From Cristatella mucedo (lineage: Eukaryota > Bryozoa > Phylactolaemata > Cristatellidae), in NCBI GenBank assembly GCA_009760855.2, contig WPIO01000092.1:707501-771500 (forward strand): a stretch of 64,000 nt of DNA, read 5' to 3'. The translations under genes and the position numbers were made by a program. The stretch's first letter is position 1. Each line of letters starts with the position of its first letter. Under the pieces are notes generated by a model. It did no database searches and was not told the origin of the DNA. It was given only the letters and a program-made list of their open reading frames with translations. This document shows, in pieces, positions 44,631 to 57,000 of the stretch.

Positions 44631-45195
44631 TAGAAGTAGAAAGGACACATGTATCGCCGAGATTATGTTCCAGTTCAATGGTGTCTCAGAAGCGGCCTTA
44701 ATCGTACCTCTGCTAGCCTGATGCGACTGGACAGCATTGGCCTCTGGTCTAACGTGCTTTTGGCTTTTGCTAATGTTTGAGCCCTCAACAGATAGCGCTA
44801 GGCGATAAGCCGAAGACAGGCGTGCTACATTTCAGCCGAACCAGCACGAACGGTGGCGTCTGTACGGGTCGACATTTACCCTCATGTAGGGAAACTTGAT
44901 TAAGAAGCCCATCTGCTGGGAACGGTACTTTCAGCGCTGTAAAGAATTAGTCGTGGCCCAGATCCGGATTAGAATTTCCAAGCCTTGCAGCCGGTTGCTT
45001 CCGATCTCGCTGGACGCGTGGGCGCCCATGGCAGCTTCGTTCCAGCGGTTCCACGGCTGAAATTCTTCTTATTCGCTGGGTACCATTTGCAGAGCAAGAG
45101 AGATTCCACAGATTTCGCCACTGCAGCTTCTTCTTCTTCTTCCCCTTCGAGCATTCGAGCCCGGTGTCAAGCGGACTTGAGGCCAGCCGAACTCG
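44631..45195. other. Unassigned stretch
   Basis: Overlapping frames on both strands around 44947-45296, with a serine-coding TTC repeat near 45128. Nothing recognised. Confidence 0.35.
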
Positions 45196-45294
45196 ATGGG
45201 AGAAGACTACCAATCGGCTTCAGAGGTGGCGCTGCCGCAGGAAGCCGCCGCCGCGATGAACTCGGTGACCAGCGGCGCCGGTTTCTTCATGCCT
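45196..45294 (+). CDS. Candidate N-terminal coding segment cut by a LINE
   Basis: An ATG (CGATGGGAG) opens MGEDYQSASEVALPQEAAAA, MNSVTSGAGFFMPELD and then runs straight into LINE RT sequence at about 45295, where the frame loses host character. It could be the 5' end of a gene disrupted by a LINE, or chance. No similarity recognised. Confidence 0.22.
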
Positions 45295-46640
45295 GAGCTT
45301 GATAATTCCACCCCCCCTGTCTGGCAAAGATTCTTGAAAACAATATTGCCGTTGTGCAGCTCGTTGCGCATGATGAGTAGAATAAATCTTCAGAATGTTT
45401 TTAGTCTGCATTCAGGCGAGGTAACTCTACTAAAACCTCTTTCCTCAACGTAACCAACGATGAAATCCTAGGCAGCAACGATTACCACAATGTCACTGCC
45501 CTGGCCCTGCTGGACCTCTCGGCTGCCTGCGACACTATTGATCATGATATTTTACTTGAATGAAGATTGGTCTGACAGACGTGACATTGTTGTACTTCAA
45601 ATCTTAATTTCCGATCATATTCGATCCGTGTCCTATAAAGGTCAGGGGTCCCACGGAATCTGCTGTCACTTAAATGCTGACGACATTTAACTGCATTTAT
45701 CTTTTAAATCAACGGAACCTGCTGCAGTGCCTGATCAACTGAAGGATTGCAGACATTCGATCCAGGATGACGACAAATTATCTTAAGTTAGTGACAATAA
45801 AACGAAAGTGCTACTCATCTGACACCCCAAGCCAGCGACTGGATTGGAAAACGCTTCTCTTACTATTGATGGAATTGATGTGTAAAAGTCATATTGAGCT
45901 CTGAATTTAGGTGTGGTCTTTTACAACTGCTTAAATTTCGAAAGCAATGGCATAAAGCAACATAAAACAACATAAAGGAAACATTAACAGGAAAACATTA
46001 AGGAAGGCTAGCACTTTCAGCTAGCTGCGAGGCCTGGTCCTTATCTTAGGTTAGGAACTGTCTACCACGGTTTCTTGCAAACAATTACTATCTCCCGGGC
46101 TCTGTATCCTCTAGGTTATTGCAATTCCAGTTTGGCCGGGCTACTAAAAAAGGTATGGGGCCACTGAAGCTGGTGAGGACTATAGCATTAAAACTAATTA
46201 TCTAATTCCAGAGGTTCAGCTACAAATCTTCTTTGCTGAAGGGGCTTCGATTGATCCCGGTTGGTCATCAAATCCATCGTAAAACTCTTACACAGACCTC
46301 AAAAGCCAGCCATGGCTTGGCTCATTCATGCCTGGCTGAACTACTGCATCAATCTGCTTCATCGTGCCCTCAAGTCCTCTATGGATAATCAATTAGCTAT
46401 GCTCATCTTCGGCTTAAAGACCATTGGCGACTAAAGTTTGTGCTGCGCACGTCTTAGACTGCGAAATTCACTTTTACAGCTCGTATGCAACGTCATCTTC
46501 AATACTGGTGCCGACTATTGTGTATCCTTCCCAGTCATCCTGAGCTTCTACTACCTTGCTTTCTTAGGACCCGTAAGTTTAAAGTGCTGTTAACCACTCG
46601 TTGCAGTAGTAGCTCAATCACCGTGCCCCAGCAAGATGTC
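45295..46640 (+). mobile_element. Degenerate LINE-B-like RT to C-terminus
   Basis: In shifting frames: CLAKILENN, NVTNDEILGSND, LALLDLSAACDTIDHDILLE (motif A), FADD region lost, LNFESN, and remnants of NSSLAGLLKKVWGH and SCLAELLHQ up to about 46600. Many stops. Confidence 0.78.
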
Positions 46641-46723
46641 AACAGTCGAACGGCTACAGTTACTAAGGTTCAATTTGAATTCGAAGGGGCAGCGTGTGCC
46701 GGGCCGGCTACGTTGCGACGAGA

Positions 46724-46793
46724 ATAACAATAATAATGCACTTGATAAAGCGCCCTCAGAGAACTCAATCTCTTCCTAGGCGCTTTACATTTG
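46724..46793 (-). mobile_element. Solo LINE-A hairpin tail
   Basis: Only ATT repeats and the hairpin (TAAAGCGCC...GGCGCTTTA on either strand), about 70 bp, placed between two other LINE segments. Confidence 0.85.
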
Positions 46794-49235
46794 AATGCGA
46801 GCCACTTAGTCGGCATCACTCAGCTATTGGACAGTCTCTTAAAATCCGCCTTTTAAATGTCAGCTGGCTAAAAAATAAGGGTTGCTTATCTGCGAACAGG
46901 CTGTCTAGGAGAAGCGAGATACATTTATGCTGACCGAAACGTGAATTACGCACTGCTCTGGTAGCTGTATACCTGAGACCACACCCACGGTTTCTCATGT
47001 TTTCAGTCTATGCGATCTGACAAGGTTAAAGCAGTAACTGCTATTGTTGTTCGTGTATTGTTTGGCCATAATACCCACGGTTTTTTACATGGGCGGGCCA
47101 TCGTTTGAATCAGTTGCAATCAGGTCCTCATCCAAGACGATGCCTCTCACTGTTGGAATATACCGACCTCTTTCTGGCTGTCTAAGCTTGTGTATATACG
47201 AGTTTGCGGAGTTCCTCAATAGAATATTTTTGTGTGGCAGGCCGCTACTGATTGCACGATACTTCAAAATTCACGTTGTCAAGTCCGCTCATTTCTTGAC
47301 GGTCTAGAGAACTTACGTTTGGTCCAACCCTTAATCATACCACTCCCGTCGGTGGCCACACCCCGGACCTAGCTATGTCTAAGGATGTGTGCCCACTGAA
47401 ATTTGTGTCTGCCCTCTGACCCTCTCGGATCATTGCTCAGTCTCATTTACTGTTCCTGCTCAGTTGCACGTACAGGTTAAAGTCGAGATTATCCAGCAAC
47501 GAAACTTAAGACACATTGGCCTAGACAAAATTGGAAATTTGCATATGAGGCAGGTCTTCTTGATTTGCACCCAGACTCGACCGCCAGCCTAGATAATTTC
47601 GCTAATGCAGTGAACGCGAAACTTCGTAGTGCTCTTGACGAGCATACTCCCGTACATTTGCTCTATGTACAGATTCATTGAAAATCCTTTTAATTTACAA
47701 AAAGTCCTCAATATATGCATTCTTTAAGCACAAGCTTTAACGCCGTTTTAAGAAGTCTGGGTCTGATGAACATCTATTAAATATAAAATACTCCATTCAA
47801 GTCTGCATCCGCTATTGCTGAAAAGCCAGGGCTTCTTTGTCACTTGAAAACTGAAGTCCTGCCAGTCAGACCAAAAACAGATTTATAAGACGTAAGCAAT
47901 TTGCTGGTCAATTCTTAGAAGCCTCACTCCCCACATATTAGCGACTAGGCCGACACGTTTTCAGCCTTTTTAACTGAAAGAATTGTGCCCATTTAGGCCT
48001 CCATAAAGCACCTGAGACCTTCCATATAAGATTTTCCGAAGTTTCTGCATGGGATGTGGCTACCTCAATAAGGTCTAGTAAAAAAGAGCTCGTCTTTGGA
48101 AGTGTGGCCAACTTAATAAGGTCTAGTAAAAAATAGCTCGTCTCCTGAAGACCGTCATCCATGTGGTCTTCACTGGCAGGAAAACGTAACCCAGCCATGA
48201 CCAAAATTCTTACTGCTTCTCTTGAAAAAAGGGATGGTACCCAAGTAATTAAAACCGGCCATCGTTATTCCGATACTTACACAGCCTGGACTAGATAGAG
48301 GTCCTTGCGAACTATCACCCAGTTTTCCTTCTACATTTTTTGGTCAAATAATCTCACAAAAGTGTTGCTGATCAGCTGGTGGCAAAAAGCAAGAACATTC
48401 AGAAAAATTTCAATCATGGTTCAAGTGGCAGCACTCCACTGAAACTGCTCTCCTCCGTGTTACCAATTACATCCTACGCAGCAACGATGACAGGAATGTC
48501 ACTGCCCTAGTGCTGCTCAATCTGTCAGCTACCTTCGACGCTATTGATCGCAAAATCCTACAAGAACGGTTGAGAACAACGGACGTTCTGGAAGATGAGG
48601 TAATGGCATGATTTAATTCTTACTCGTCCGATCATGTTCAATGCGTGTCGTGTGGGAGTCAGCTTCATCCGCCATACCAGTCACCTGCAGAGTCCCTTAC
48701 GGGTCAGTTATCGGTTCGTTGCTGTTCTCCATTTACATTCAACTACTGTGAAAAGTGATTAAGGCCCATGGAATAGGACATCAATTTTTTGCTGACGATA
48801 CTCAGTTGTATTTGCTATTTAAACTATCGGAATCTGCTGCAGTGACTGATAAGCTGAATGCATGCCTTGAAGACACTCGATCCTAGATGTTGGCTAATTT
48901 CCTTAAACTAAGCTACGACAAAACGGAACTGTAGCTCATAGGGCACCCCAAGCGTGTGGCTGGAGTAGTAGGCTTTGCTCTTCTAATCGGTGATGCTGTT
49001 GCACGACGATAAACATATTCTCGGAATTTAGGCGTCGTCTTCGACATCTGCCTGAATTTTGAAAGCTTCGTTAAAAAGACAGCTTCTTCAGCTAGCCATT
49101 ACGTCCGATCCCTATCTAAGATTAGCAGCTGTCTTCGTGGCGGCTTGCAAGAAATATAACTAGCTCCTTAGTTCTGTCTCGGCTTGACTATTTTAACTCC
49201 CTTTTGGTTGGACTATCAAAATCACCCGCTATATA
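46794..49235 (+). mobile_element. Near full-length but decayed LINE
   Basis: Continuous order of endonuclease (RLLNVSWLKNKGCLSANRLS, LESVAIRSSSKTMPLTVGIY followed by RPL, LTLSDHCSVSFTV), linker (AGLLDLHPDS, SALDEHTPV), RT (HSTETALLRVTNYILRSNDD, LVLLNLSATFDAIDRKIL, FADDTQLYLLF), and C-terminal (LGVVFDICLNFESFVKKTA). Broken by many frameshifts and stops; it lacks the 3' end. Confidence 0.85.
48056..48149. repeat. Two tandem copies of a 47-bp unit in the LINE linker
   Basis: GTGGC...AATAAGGTCTAGTAAAAAA...AGCTCGTC occurs at 48056 and 48103. The homologous part at 56876 has one copy. Confidence 0.85.
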
Positions 49236-49334
49236 ATTAACAACAGTATTCATTTAATTACGTTCTTATTTCTTATTCAGACAACCTAATCTCTTTCTAA
49301 AACATTGCATATTCTGTGAAGGAAGCATGCTATA

Positions 49335-50175
49335 ATGGCTAGTGGTAGCGAGCTCATTGTCAACAAGCATAACGTGGTTAGGGGGTAACATGCACAGCGT
49401 CAGCATGCAAGTGTGGTTAGTGGCAGCATGCATGGTGTCAGCAAGCAGAAGTCCGCAAAGAACAAATCACACGGACCCACTAAATGCTGTGATAAATAAT
49501 GCGTTTTTAGTTTTTTCTAAATATAGTCCAGTCAGGAGATGTCGTGACGCAAGTCGAGAGTGAGTTCCAAGCTTTAGGAGCGTCGAACTAAAACCGCGGT
49601 GTCCAAAGGATTTGAGGTTTGTGCTAGGTATAGGTAAACAGTTGGATTCCGAAAAACCATCGATAAGATGCTTAGCCAGATGGGGGAGTAGATCTGATAG
49701 GTAGGCTGGAGCCAAAGGGTGAAGGGACCTAAAAGTGAGCGACAAAAACTTGAAGTCGATGCATTATTTGACTAGGAGCCAGTGCAGGTCGGCGAGAAGT
49801 GGTGTGATGTGGCAACTTCGACGCTCACGACAGACAAGCCTAGCTGAAGAATTTTGCACCAGCTGTATGCGCCTGATTGCACAGGCTGGTAGACCAGGAA
49901 GCAGTGAGTTACAGAAGTCAAGACGGGACGTCGAAAATGCACGGACTAATTTAGATGTGGTATTCCTATCTAAACAAGCCCGAATTTTAGCAAAGTTATG
50001 TAGCTGAAAGTAGGCAGACTTGATTGTGGAGCTGTTGTGGTCGTCTAACGAAAGGTCACTTTGGAACACGACACCTAGATTTCGTGCACATTCAAGAGGA
50101 GAAATGCTGCAGAGCCGATTTTGAGCGCCAGCCTTTCCAATTTGAATTTGGAAGTTGAGGGGCAGCTTGAACGGG
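49335..50175 (-). mobile_element. LINE-A copy, reversed, decayed
   Basis: Minus strand: FQSDLSLDDHNSSTIKSAYF, STSRLDFCNSLLPGLPACAI, RLVCRERRSCHITPLLADL, SLTFRSLHPLAPAYLSDLLP, FSGSV, then 3' UTR. The hairpin is nearly lost. Confidence 0.88.
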
Positions 50176-50259
50176 AGCCGCTGTAGGTCAGCACAACTGC
50201 TTCATCCGTCTATTTCAGAGGTCATGAGTGTATATCCTTGGGAGAAAAAAGGAAGAGTG

Positions 50260-50445
50260 ATTGTCAGCTGATTCAACGATGGCTATTATATTATATATTA
50301 TTCAACGATGGCTATTATATTATATATTATTCAACGATGGCCATTATATTATATATTATTCAACGATGGCTATTACCACCGCTTGCTGTGGGCAATGCGG
50401 AATTGCTTGCTGCATGACTCGAACCTACTGCCCGGGTCGTGGAGC
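50260..50445 (-). mobile_element. SINE2-like copy with an inserted 29-bp tandem array
   Basis: The minus strand has a B box GGTTCGAGTCATGCAGC (about 50402-50418) and the other end TCAGCTGATTCAACG..., matching SINE2; the array at 50273-50375 expands the body. Confidence 0.45.
50273..50375. repeat. 29-bp tandem repeat, 3.5 copies
   Basis: TCAACGATGGCTATTATATT plus ATATATTAT begins at 50273, 50302, 50331 and 50360 with one mismatch seen. Confidence 0.96.
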
Positions 50446-51589
50446 TTAAGAAAGCCTTTACAAACCCTCTCCAACCCCGCTAAAGACTGTACATATCTTT
50501 TAAGAAGAGTAAGTGCCTTGGCAAACAAGAAGTTCCGCACAAGACATTGTCTTGTCCTCATTGACGGCGGAAGGCACTAAAATGGCCAGTGTAGCACACG
50601 ATCGATAAGGTGTCACGCACCGAATGTTTGAAATAACTGACTGCACACAATGGCTTGACTCGGTAAACTTGCGAATATCCCTGGATGGCAGGGGATAATG
50701 TTTCTCGGAGCTTTATCAGGCAGCAAAAGAGTGCTACGGCAGCCGATGGCTAATAATCGCCTGCTCTTTTCACTCTGGCTCCAACGTGACCACGTAATGG
50801 TCGATGAACAAGACATATGTGCATGACAAAGTTCGCATACTGAAATGAGATGTCAGCGATGAATTAAAAAGCCAGGTGCCATGAAAAGAGCTCTTTGCTG
50901 AGCCCTCGGGTGAGTTAGCTTCTCTTCGACGAAAGCGAAGTTGGCGGGTCTAGGAGGAGGTGGGTGGGTTGGGTGGTTGTGTGCTCTTGGAGTGATTGAC
51001 TTACTAACTTGATAGGCATACACAGCGCATGGCTACGGTCGGCATTTCTGATGCGATCATGATGACTCCGGGAATGCAAATATCGGGAGTCACACTTTGA
51101 TGAAAGAGATATAGAGCCGCTATACATGAACCGCAGCTACCTGCTATGCCTTGAATGGGGGGGGGGGCTCAAAGAGACTTTCTCCTCACTGAGCTTCGAA
51201 ACCGAATACTGAAACCGAAACCGAATACTTCGAAACCGAAACTGAATAGAAATGCCGCGCGAAAATTGTAGTGTCTTTTTAAACTGAGGTAATATTTGTT
51301 GGAATAAAATATTGCTCTTTAACGTGTGTATGACAGTAATAAAAAAATGCAACCCTAGAGTTTCCGTCAGCCCTCAAATTTGCTGCTCCAGCAGCTGTTG
51401 CTTCCCCGTCCAGGTTTCGGGGCGTGCTGTTATATTCAGTAGGATTTCAAATATCAGACCGAATAGCTTTCCTTGTATATTAATTAATAATTTTACAAAT
51501 TATTATTATGGTAATAAAAATGACACATGCATAGAGTTTTAATGGAACTACCTTTATTTATACGCACTTGATATATTCTGTTAAGGAAG
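50446..51589. other. Unassigned stretch
   Basis: A G-run near 51157, and short GAAACCGAA repeats at 51197-51245. No coding domain or mobile element recognised. Confidence 0.4.
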
Positions 51590-52320
51590 CATGCCAAAAG
51601 GCACTCGAAGGAAAAGTCAAACGGACGTGCTCAAAGCTGTGAGATCAAATGACGTAGTAGCGTCTTTTTAAATGTCGAGTCAAATGCTGTCGTGAGGTCA
51701 GTTGGTAGTGAGCTGTAGGCTTTAAGATAACACGAACAGAAGACGCCTTCGCTGTAGCTTGGGAAGTTGGTCGTGACCTTAAGCTGTAAGACTCAATTTA
51801 GAATAGCAGGAGTTACAATGCAAAGCCTGTTTCGGAAGCATATTTCTGATAGGCTGAATCAAGAAAGTGAAGGGATCTAAATTGAGTGACTGAACCTTGT
51901 AGGTGATAAGCAGCTTGATGAGCAGCCAGTGTAGGTCGGTGAGAAATGGTGTGATGTGGCAATACCAACGATAGCAACAGACAAGCTTAGGTACAGAGTG
52001 TCCCTTTAACTCACCAGATTCTTACAGCTCAGGCAAGAATACCTACCAGTAGTGACTCATTCAAATGCAGACAGAATGTTAAAAAAACATGAACAAGCTT
52101 CGCTGTGGTATCCTGATCTATGCAAGGCTGAATTTTTGTAACTATACTTAGCTTAAAGTACGCAGACTTGACTGAGAGCAGATGTAGTCGTCTGGTAAAA
52201 GGTCAGTTTAGAACAGGACATCCAGATTGCATGCAGAGCTAATTTTCGACTATCATATTTCTGAGTAATACCGTGTTTTCCAAAAACTAGTAAGTTGGTT
52301 TTATCGTCATTAAATTTGAT
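51590..52320 (-). mobile_element. Old LINE-A-like copy, reversed
   Basis: Reverse-strand remnants FLKFNDDKTNLLVFG, a C-terminal region with ITPFLTDLHWLLIKLLI-like codons and the 3' UTR order of LINE-A. Highly diverged. Confidence 0.65.
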
Positions 52321-52869
52321 AATTCGATGACATTGAAGTGCAAATGAAAAAAATACAGGCTTCCGGGAAGTAAAGAGAGTCTGACGTGGTAAAAGGCAGG
52401 TACTGATTAAAGCAAAAGTGAGCTACGATACAAATGAAAGCTTGAATTGTGCTCGCTAATTGCACCGGAAAGAGGGAGAGTATGAATTCCGAAAAGAATT
52501 GAAGCAAGTACGAATATCTCTGGGTATTTTGTACTTCGAAGGCTTTCCGGATGACTATTGCATGTCGATATCAGTACTCCAGAGAAATCTCCCGCTGGGG
52601 TACGACCTAAACCATTGCAGTGCAGAGTCCCACTAATGGCAAGGTGAGACGACATGTGCTCAAGACGGATTTGACGATTGGTGGTGGGATCGTGCGGAGA
52701 GATCAAGCAGAGCTAGCAGCAAGACTCAATCGCTCAATCGCTTAGCCTAGATTTAAAGGTGGCACGACAGAGTGACCATTAATTTTTAGTCACAAATGAT
52801 AAAACACTTCCATTGGCTACAATCTAGCAAGAAGAGATCGGTACAGGCGTCTACGACTACTGCTCACAA
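52321..52869. other. Unassigned stretch
   Basis: A minus-strand 99-codon frame (52407-52706) has no known domain. It may be LINE linker, not shown. Confidence 0.35.
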
Positions 52870-53395
52870 TTTAGTATTTTTGTCGCTCACTTTTAGGTTC
52901 CTTCATTCTATGGCTCCAGCCTATCTCTCAGATATACTACCCCATCAGGCCAAGCATCGTACCACCCGCTTTTCGGAATCCAACAGTCTAGAAATACCCC
53001 GTAAAAACCTTAAACCCTTTCGAGACCGTGCATTAGTTCGTATGCTCCCAAAGCCTGGAACTCCCTCCCGACCTGCGTCAGAACATCCCCTGACCTGACC
53101 ACATTTAAAAAGAACAAAAAACGTCTATTTAGGACAGCATTTAGTGGGTCCGTGTGATTCGTCCTTGATGTGCTTATGCGTGCTGACACTGTGCATGCTG
53201 CCACTAACCACATTTGCATGCTGACCTTGTGCATGTTACCCCTAACCATATTATTCATTTTGCTTGTTTTTCAAGCATGATTTTACTTACCATTCAATTG
53301 CATTTCACTTTGCAGCAAATGTAAACCGCCTAGAAAGAGATTAAGTTCTCTGAGGGCGCTTTATCAAGTGCTTTATTACTATTATTATTATTAAT
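52870..53395 (+). mobile_element. LINE-A 3' part
   Basis: LTFRFLHSMAPAYLSDILPH, then a one-base loss in TFSSYAPKAW, the 3' UTR, a hairpin (TAAACCGCC...GGGCGCTTT) and an ATT tail. Confidence 0.9.
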
Positions 53396-53396
53396 A

Positions 53397-53545
53397 TAGT
53401 AATATAATATAATTCACTTCTATAGCGCCCTCAGAGAACTTTATTTCTCTATTCACGTACTTCACATCGGGGCTTGACCCCACTACCTCGGACAGACCTT
53501 GGTTGGTGTGAGCACCTTAACCACTGGACAAAACCAGTTCGACAT
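53397..53545 (-). mobile_element. SINE1 copy, best example
   Basis: Minus strand: A box TTGTCCAGTGGTTAAGGTG, B box GTGGGGTCAAGCCCCG, then the tail ACGTGAATAGAGAAAT...GAGGGCGCTATAG, which follows the LINE-A hairpin order. It lies tail to tail with the LINE-A copy before it. Confidence 0.75.
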
Positions 53546-53890
53546 GTTTTTTTTAAGCCTTGAAATCGGATACCAAGTAAGATTTTATCAGAATAGTATT
53601 AACGATAATGTTCGTACCACAGAAAAACACAGTTGGGCCAGACAAGCCAGTCGAACAGAATGACGTTGAAGCAGCAGTCAATTGCTTACCAAATGCACCA
53701 GGCTAGCGGCAGGCCTCTGTGGCTGCCAATCTCAGTTGGTCAATAACGAACACAACTATTTAGCAGCCAATTGCCAAATGCCGACTAAGCTGACAGGCTC
53801 CCCTAAGCGAACAACACAGTCGCGTGCCAACGACATCACGCGCGGCCAATCGGATTGGACGCACAACGCCTGCAACGTGTTGGTATATAG

Positions 53891-53898
53891 TATATATA
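53891..53898 (+). promoter_or_regulatory. TATA box of the NPC2 gene
   Basis: TATATATA lies about 125 bp upstream of the ATG; a start of transcription near 53921-53928 would give a 5' UTR of roughly 95 nt. Confidence 0.5.
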
Positions 53899-54020
53899 CG
53901 CGTGCACTTGACAGCACGAGCAAAGAACACAGGAAGCTAAGCTCTTCTGCGGCGATCGGAAGCTCACAAAGCAGCAACAGCCCTCGGAAAGACAAGACGA
54001 AAGAAGTCCAGCAACAGGTT

Positions 54021-57000
54021 ATGGCTCCATTTGCACTCTCTGCGTTGTACTGGCTGCTCCTGGTGGCAGCGCCAGTGATGGGAATCAATTTTAAAGACTG
54101 TGGTGAGTACTCAAAACATAATTAAATTATCGCACGCAGCGAATGATGCTAAATGGATGGATGTGACACCATTGCGAAACCTTTTGTAAAGCCGCAATGC
54201 GCCATTCCACTGATGCAATACTTAAACCGGTTACAGGATCTAAGCATGCAACAGTGAAGTCTGTTGATATTCAGCCCCGACCGGAAGGTTCCTGCATTTT
54301 CCACAAAGGAACGAATGCCAATATGACGATGATATTCATAACCGGTAAGAAAAGCAGTCTGCATAAATGTGGATCGAGCAAGTAGCATAGACCTGCAATC
54401 CTTATTGGCTGGCAGCTGTTTAGTTGAGGCATACGTAATATCATTTAACAGATTTTCACAACCCTCTCCGATGACCTCTGTGCAGCATAAGGGAGATTAC
54501 AGTGACACAGGCTGCTCAGAATTAGCAGCAGCAGCAGAGGCTAGGCCGTGTAGGTTAGTCGCGAAATGCAGTCACTACAATACTGGCAAGACAAGGGTCA
54601 TTGCACTTGTAATCCCGTGCCGGTGGTGAACAGCAGATGGAGTCATGCATTTGGCCACATGAAAAAACCAGAACACGTATGCCGACAAGTGTTACTCCTC
54701 ACCGAAATCTAAAGCCTTTTCTCTAAATTTTACAAAAATGTATAACCATGAAGCAAAAAGCCGTAAAGTCACCAGGGCAATTCCTAAATGTAGATAAACA
54801 GAGAGTTTAGTAGCTATGCACATCTATCGCACATAAATAATGTCTCTTGATAAAGTTAATCATTTGTGGGAATGAAAGCTCTTCTTCGATAAAGCAGACC
54901 CGTGAAAAATGTTCATTTACAACATCCAGTTGGGTCTTTCAGCATTCAGCTTTCAAGTGTAATACCGGCAATATTAATTTTTGATAATGCTATCGGAATT
55001 TCATTATACGACAGTGCTTGATTTTGTGACTCGTCCTTTGTGAGCATGTGCCTGCTTTCGCTCTGCCTGCTGCTTAAGGATATTACTACCAACAATTTGG
55101 GAATGCTTTATAAGCAGCATTTGTAAAGTGCCTAGAGAAAGATTCAATTATCTGAGGGCGATATACAAATGTATTATTATTATTACAGCCGAAGAATTTC
55201 AGTTCGCCAAATGGGGACTTTGTTGTAGGAACAAATCGACACAAGGATCCAATAAAAGAGGAAAGAGAGAGAAAAAGGAGATTCATTCTGCCTCTCTGTG
55301 GATGAAACAAGTGGTCTTATTTGATAGCTGACAGGCAACCACAGCCAATTGATAAGCAGTGCTATAGTATAACACCACGAGCCCTCGAGATAATAAAAAA
55401 TACATCCAATCACCTATCTGGCTTAGCTAGAAGATAAAGCCATTAGATTTCAAGATATTCTGAAAACATATGAGCCATGGTGAATTAAGCATCTTTACCT
55501 AACCAAAATTCAGTGGCAGCCTCAAGTTGCTCATGCTGCAGGCAGCAGCAGCAGCACGGTCTAGAGTTTTTATGTGCCTGAAGATACCCAGCATCCGAGG
55601 TATCATAACATTTGATCTGGCAGCAAAAAGGATGCTCATTACGCTTGTTTGACCACGTTCGCTATGTTTTGTTAGCAGGCATGTGGAGGGCGTTGCATTC
55701 CTTGGAAGTGTTCGCTTCTGTGCTTGCAACTACAACTACTCTACTACTATCGACTATAGCCCATCCTTTTCAGCGGTTCTGAGCTGCTACTTCCATGCTA
55801 CTCACCCATACAACCCCAACTGCTCTCCTGACTCTGCCATGCTTCCCACTTTCTCTTTGTTGCGTGAGACGAAGTCTGTTGGCTACCGATGAATGCGTAC
55901 CGACAGCCGCTTAGGTTGTGAGTGCGCTATACAAAACTCTCCTGCGTAACACCCACATGGTCTATATATTTATGACTTTGTGGAGTTACAGACGGATATA
56001 CATTACATTACTTTAAATTCGTGATTAGGGGCACAAGAAATGTATTGGTCAGTGTGTTCAGCTCTCGTCGTCATTCCCGTGCAGAGGGCAGAAAAAAAGA
56101 CCAGATGCTCGAGGCAGCTCACGTTAGTGGTTCTCTTTTACTTACAGATGAATCAACGTCAGCACTGACGGCATCAGCACGAGGGCAAGTCCTTGGATCA
56201 TGGATTCCATTCAAGCTACCAGAGTCTAATGGTTGCAATCTGGGAATAGCATGCCCCGTGGCAGCAGGCGAAGAATATACCATGTCTTTGTCCATACCAA
56301 TCTACAAAGCTTATCCAAAGGTATCGTCAGATCAGACTTGAGTGCTGCAGCCAATTTTCTGATTAGCTCCAGCTAGCTAGTAGTTGCTTTCAGTGCGTGT
56401 GGTTTAACCTAGAGATGGCCTACGGATGCCGTCGAGTAGATCGAGTGCAGCACAAGTTTCTACATGTCCTGCTTCTCTTGCTTAATATCCGGACTAAAGG
56501 CTGTGGCTAAATTAAACGCCTAAAGGTCATAGACCTGACAAGCTTTCGAGATATTTTGGCTAGAGGCTCTAAACAGTTTCTTCGTTTTTATCCTTTCAAG
56601 TAGTAGCTGTGCATAGGAAAATTATCCCGTGGTTCATGATGCCGTTTCAGTTTCATCGCAGTAGCTTCAAGTAAAACTCCTGAAAACGATTTTCTGGCCA
56701 GTTATGAGTGTTCTCAGATATTTACGGGTCATCGGCCGACATGTTTTCAGCCTTCTTCTTTCTTGAAAACAATGTGCACATGTATGCCTCCATACAGCTA
56801 CTCCAACTAAAGCAATAGCTGATTTGAAACCTGAAGCCTTCCTTGAAAGATTTTCCAAAGTTTCTGTACGGGATGTGGCCACCTTAATAAGGTCTAGTAA
56901 AAAAGAACTAGTATCCTAAAGACTTTATACCATCCCCGCTATCGTCGTCACTGGCAGACAAACTTAGCCTTAGCCATAACTGAGATTTTTCTAATGCTTC

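Noticed and set aside
53682-54020. Extension of the NPC2 first exon upstream of the ATG
   Set aside because: The open frame continues upstream without an ATG near its start and crosses the TATA box; the signal peptide begins at 54021.
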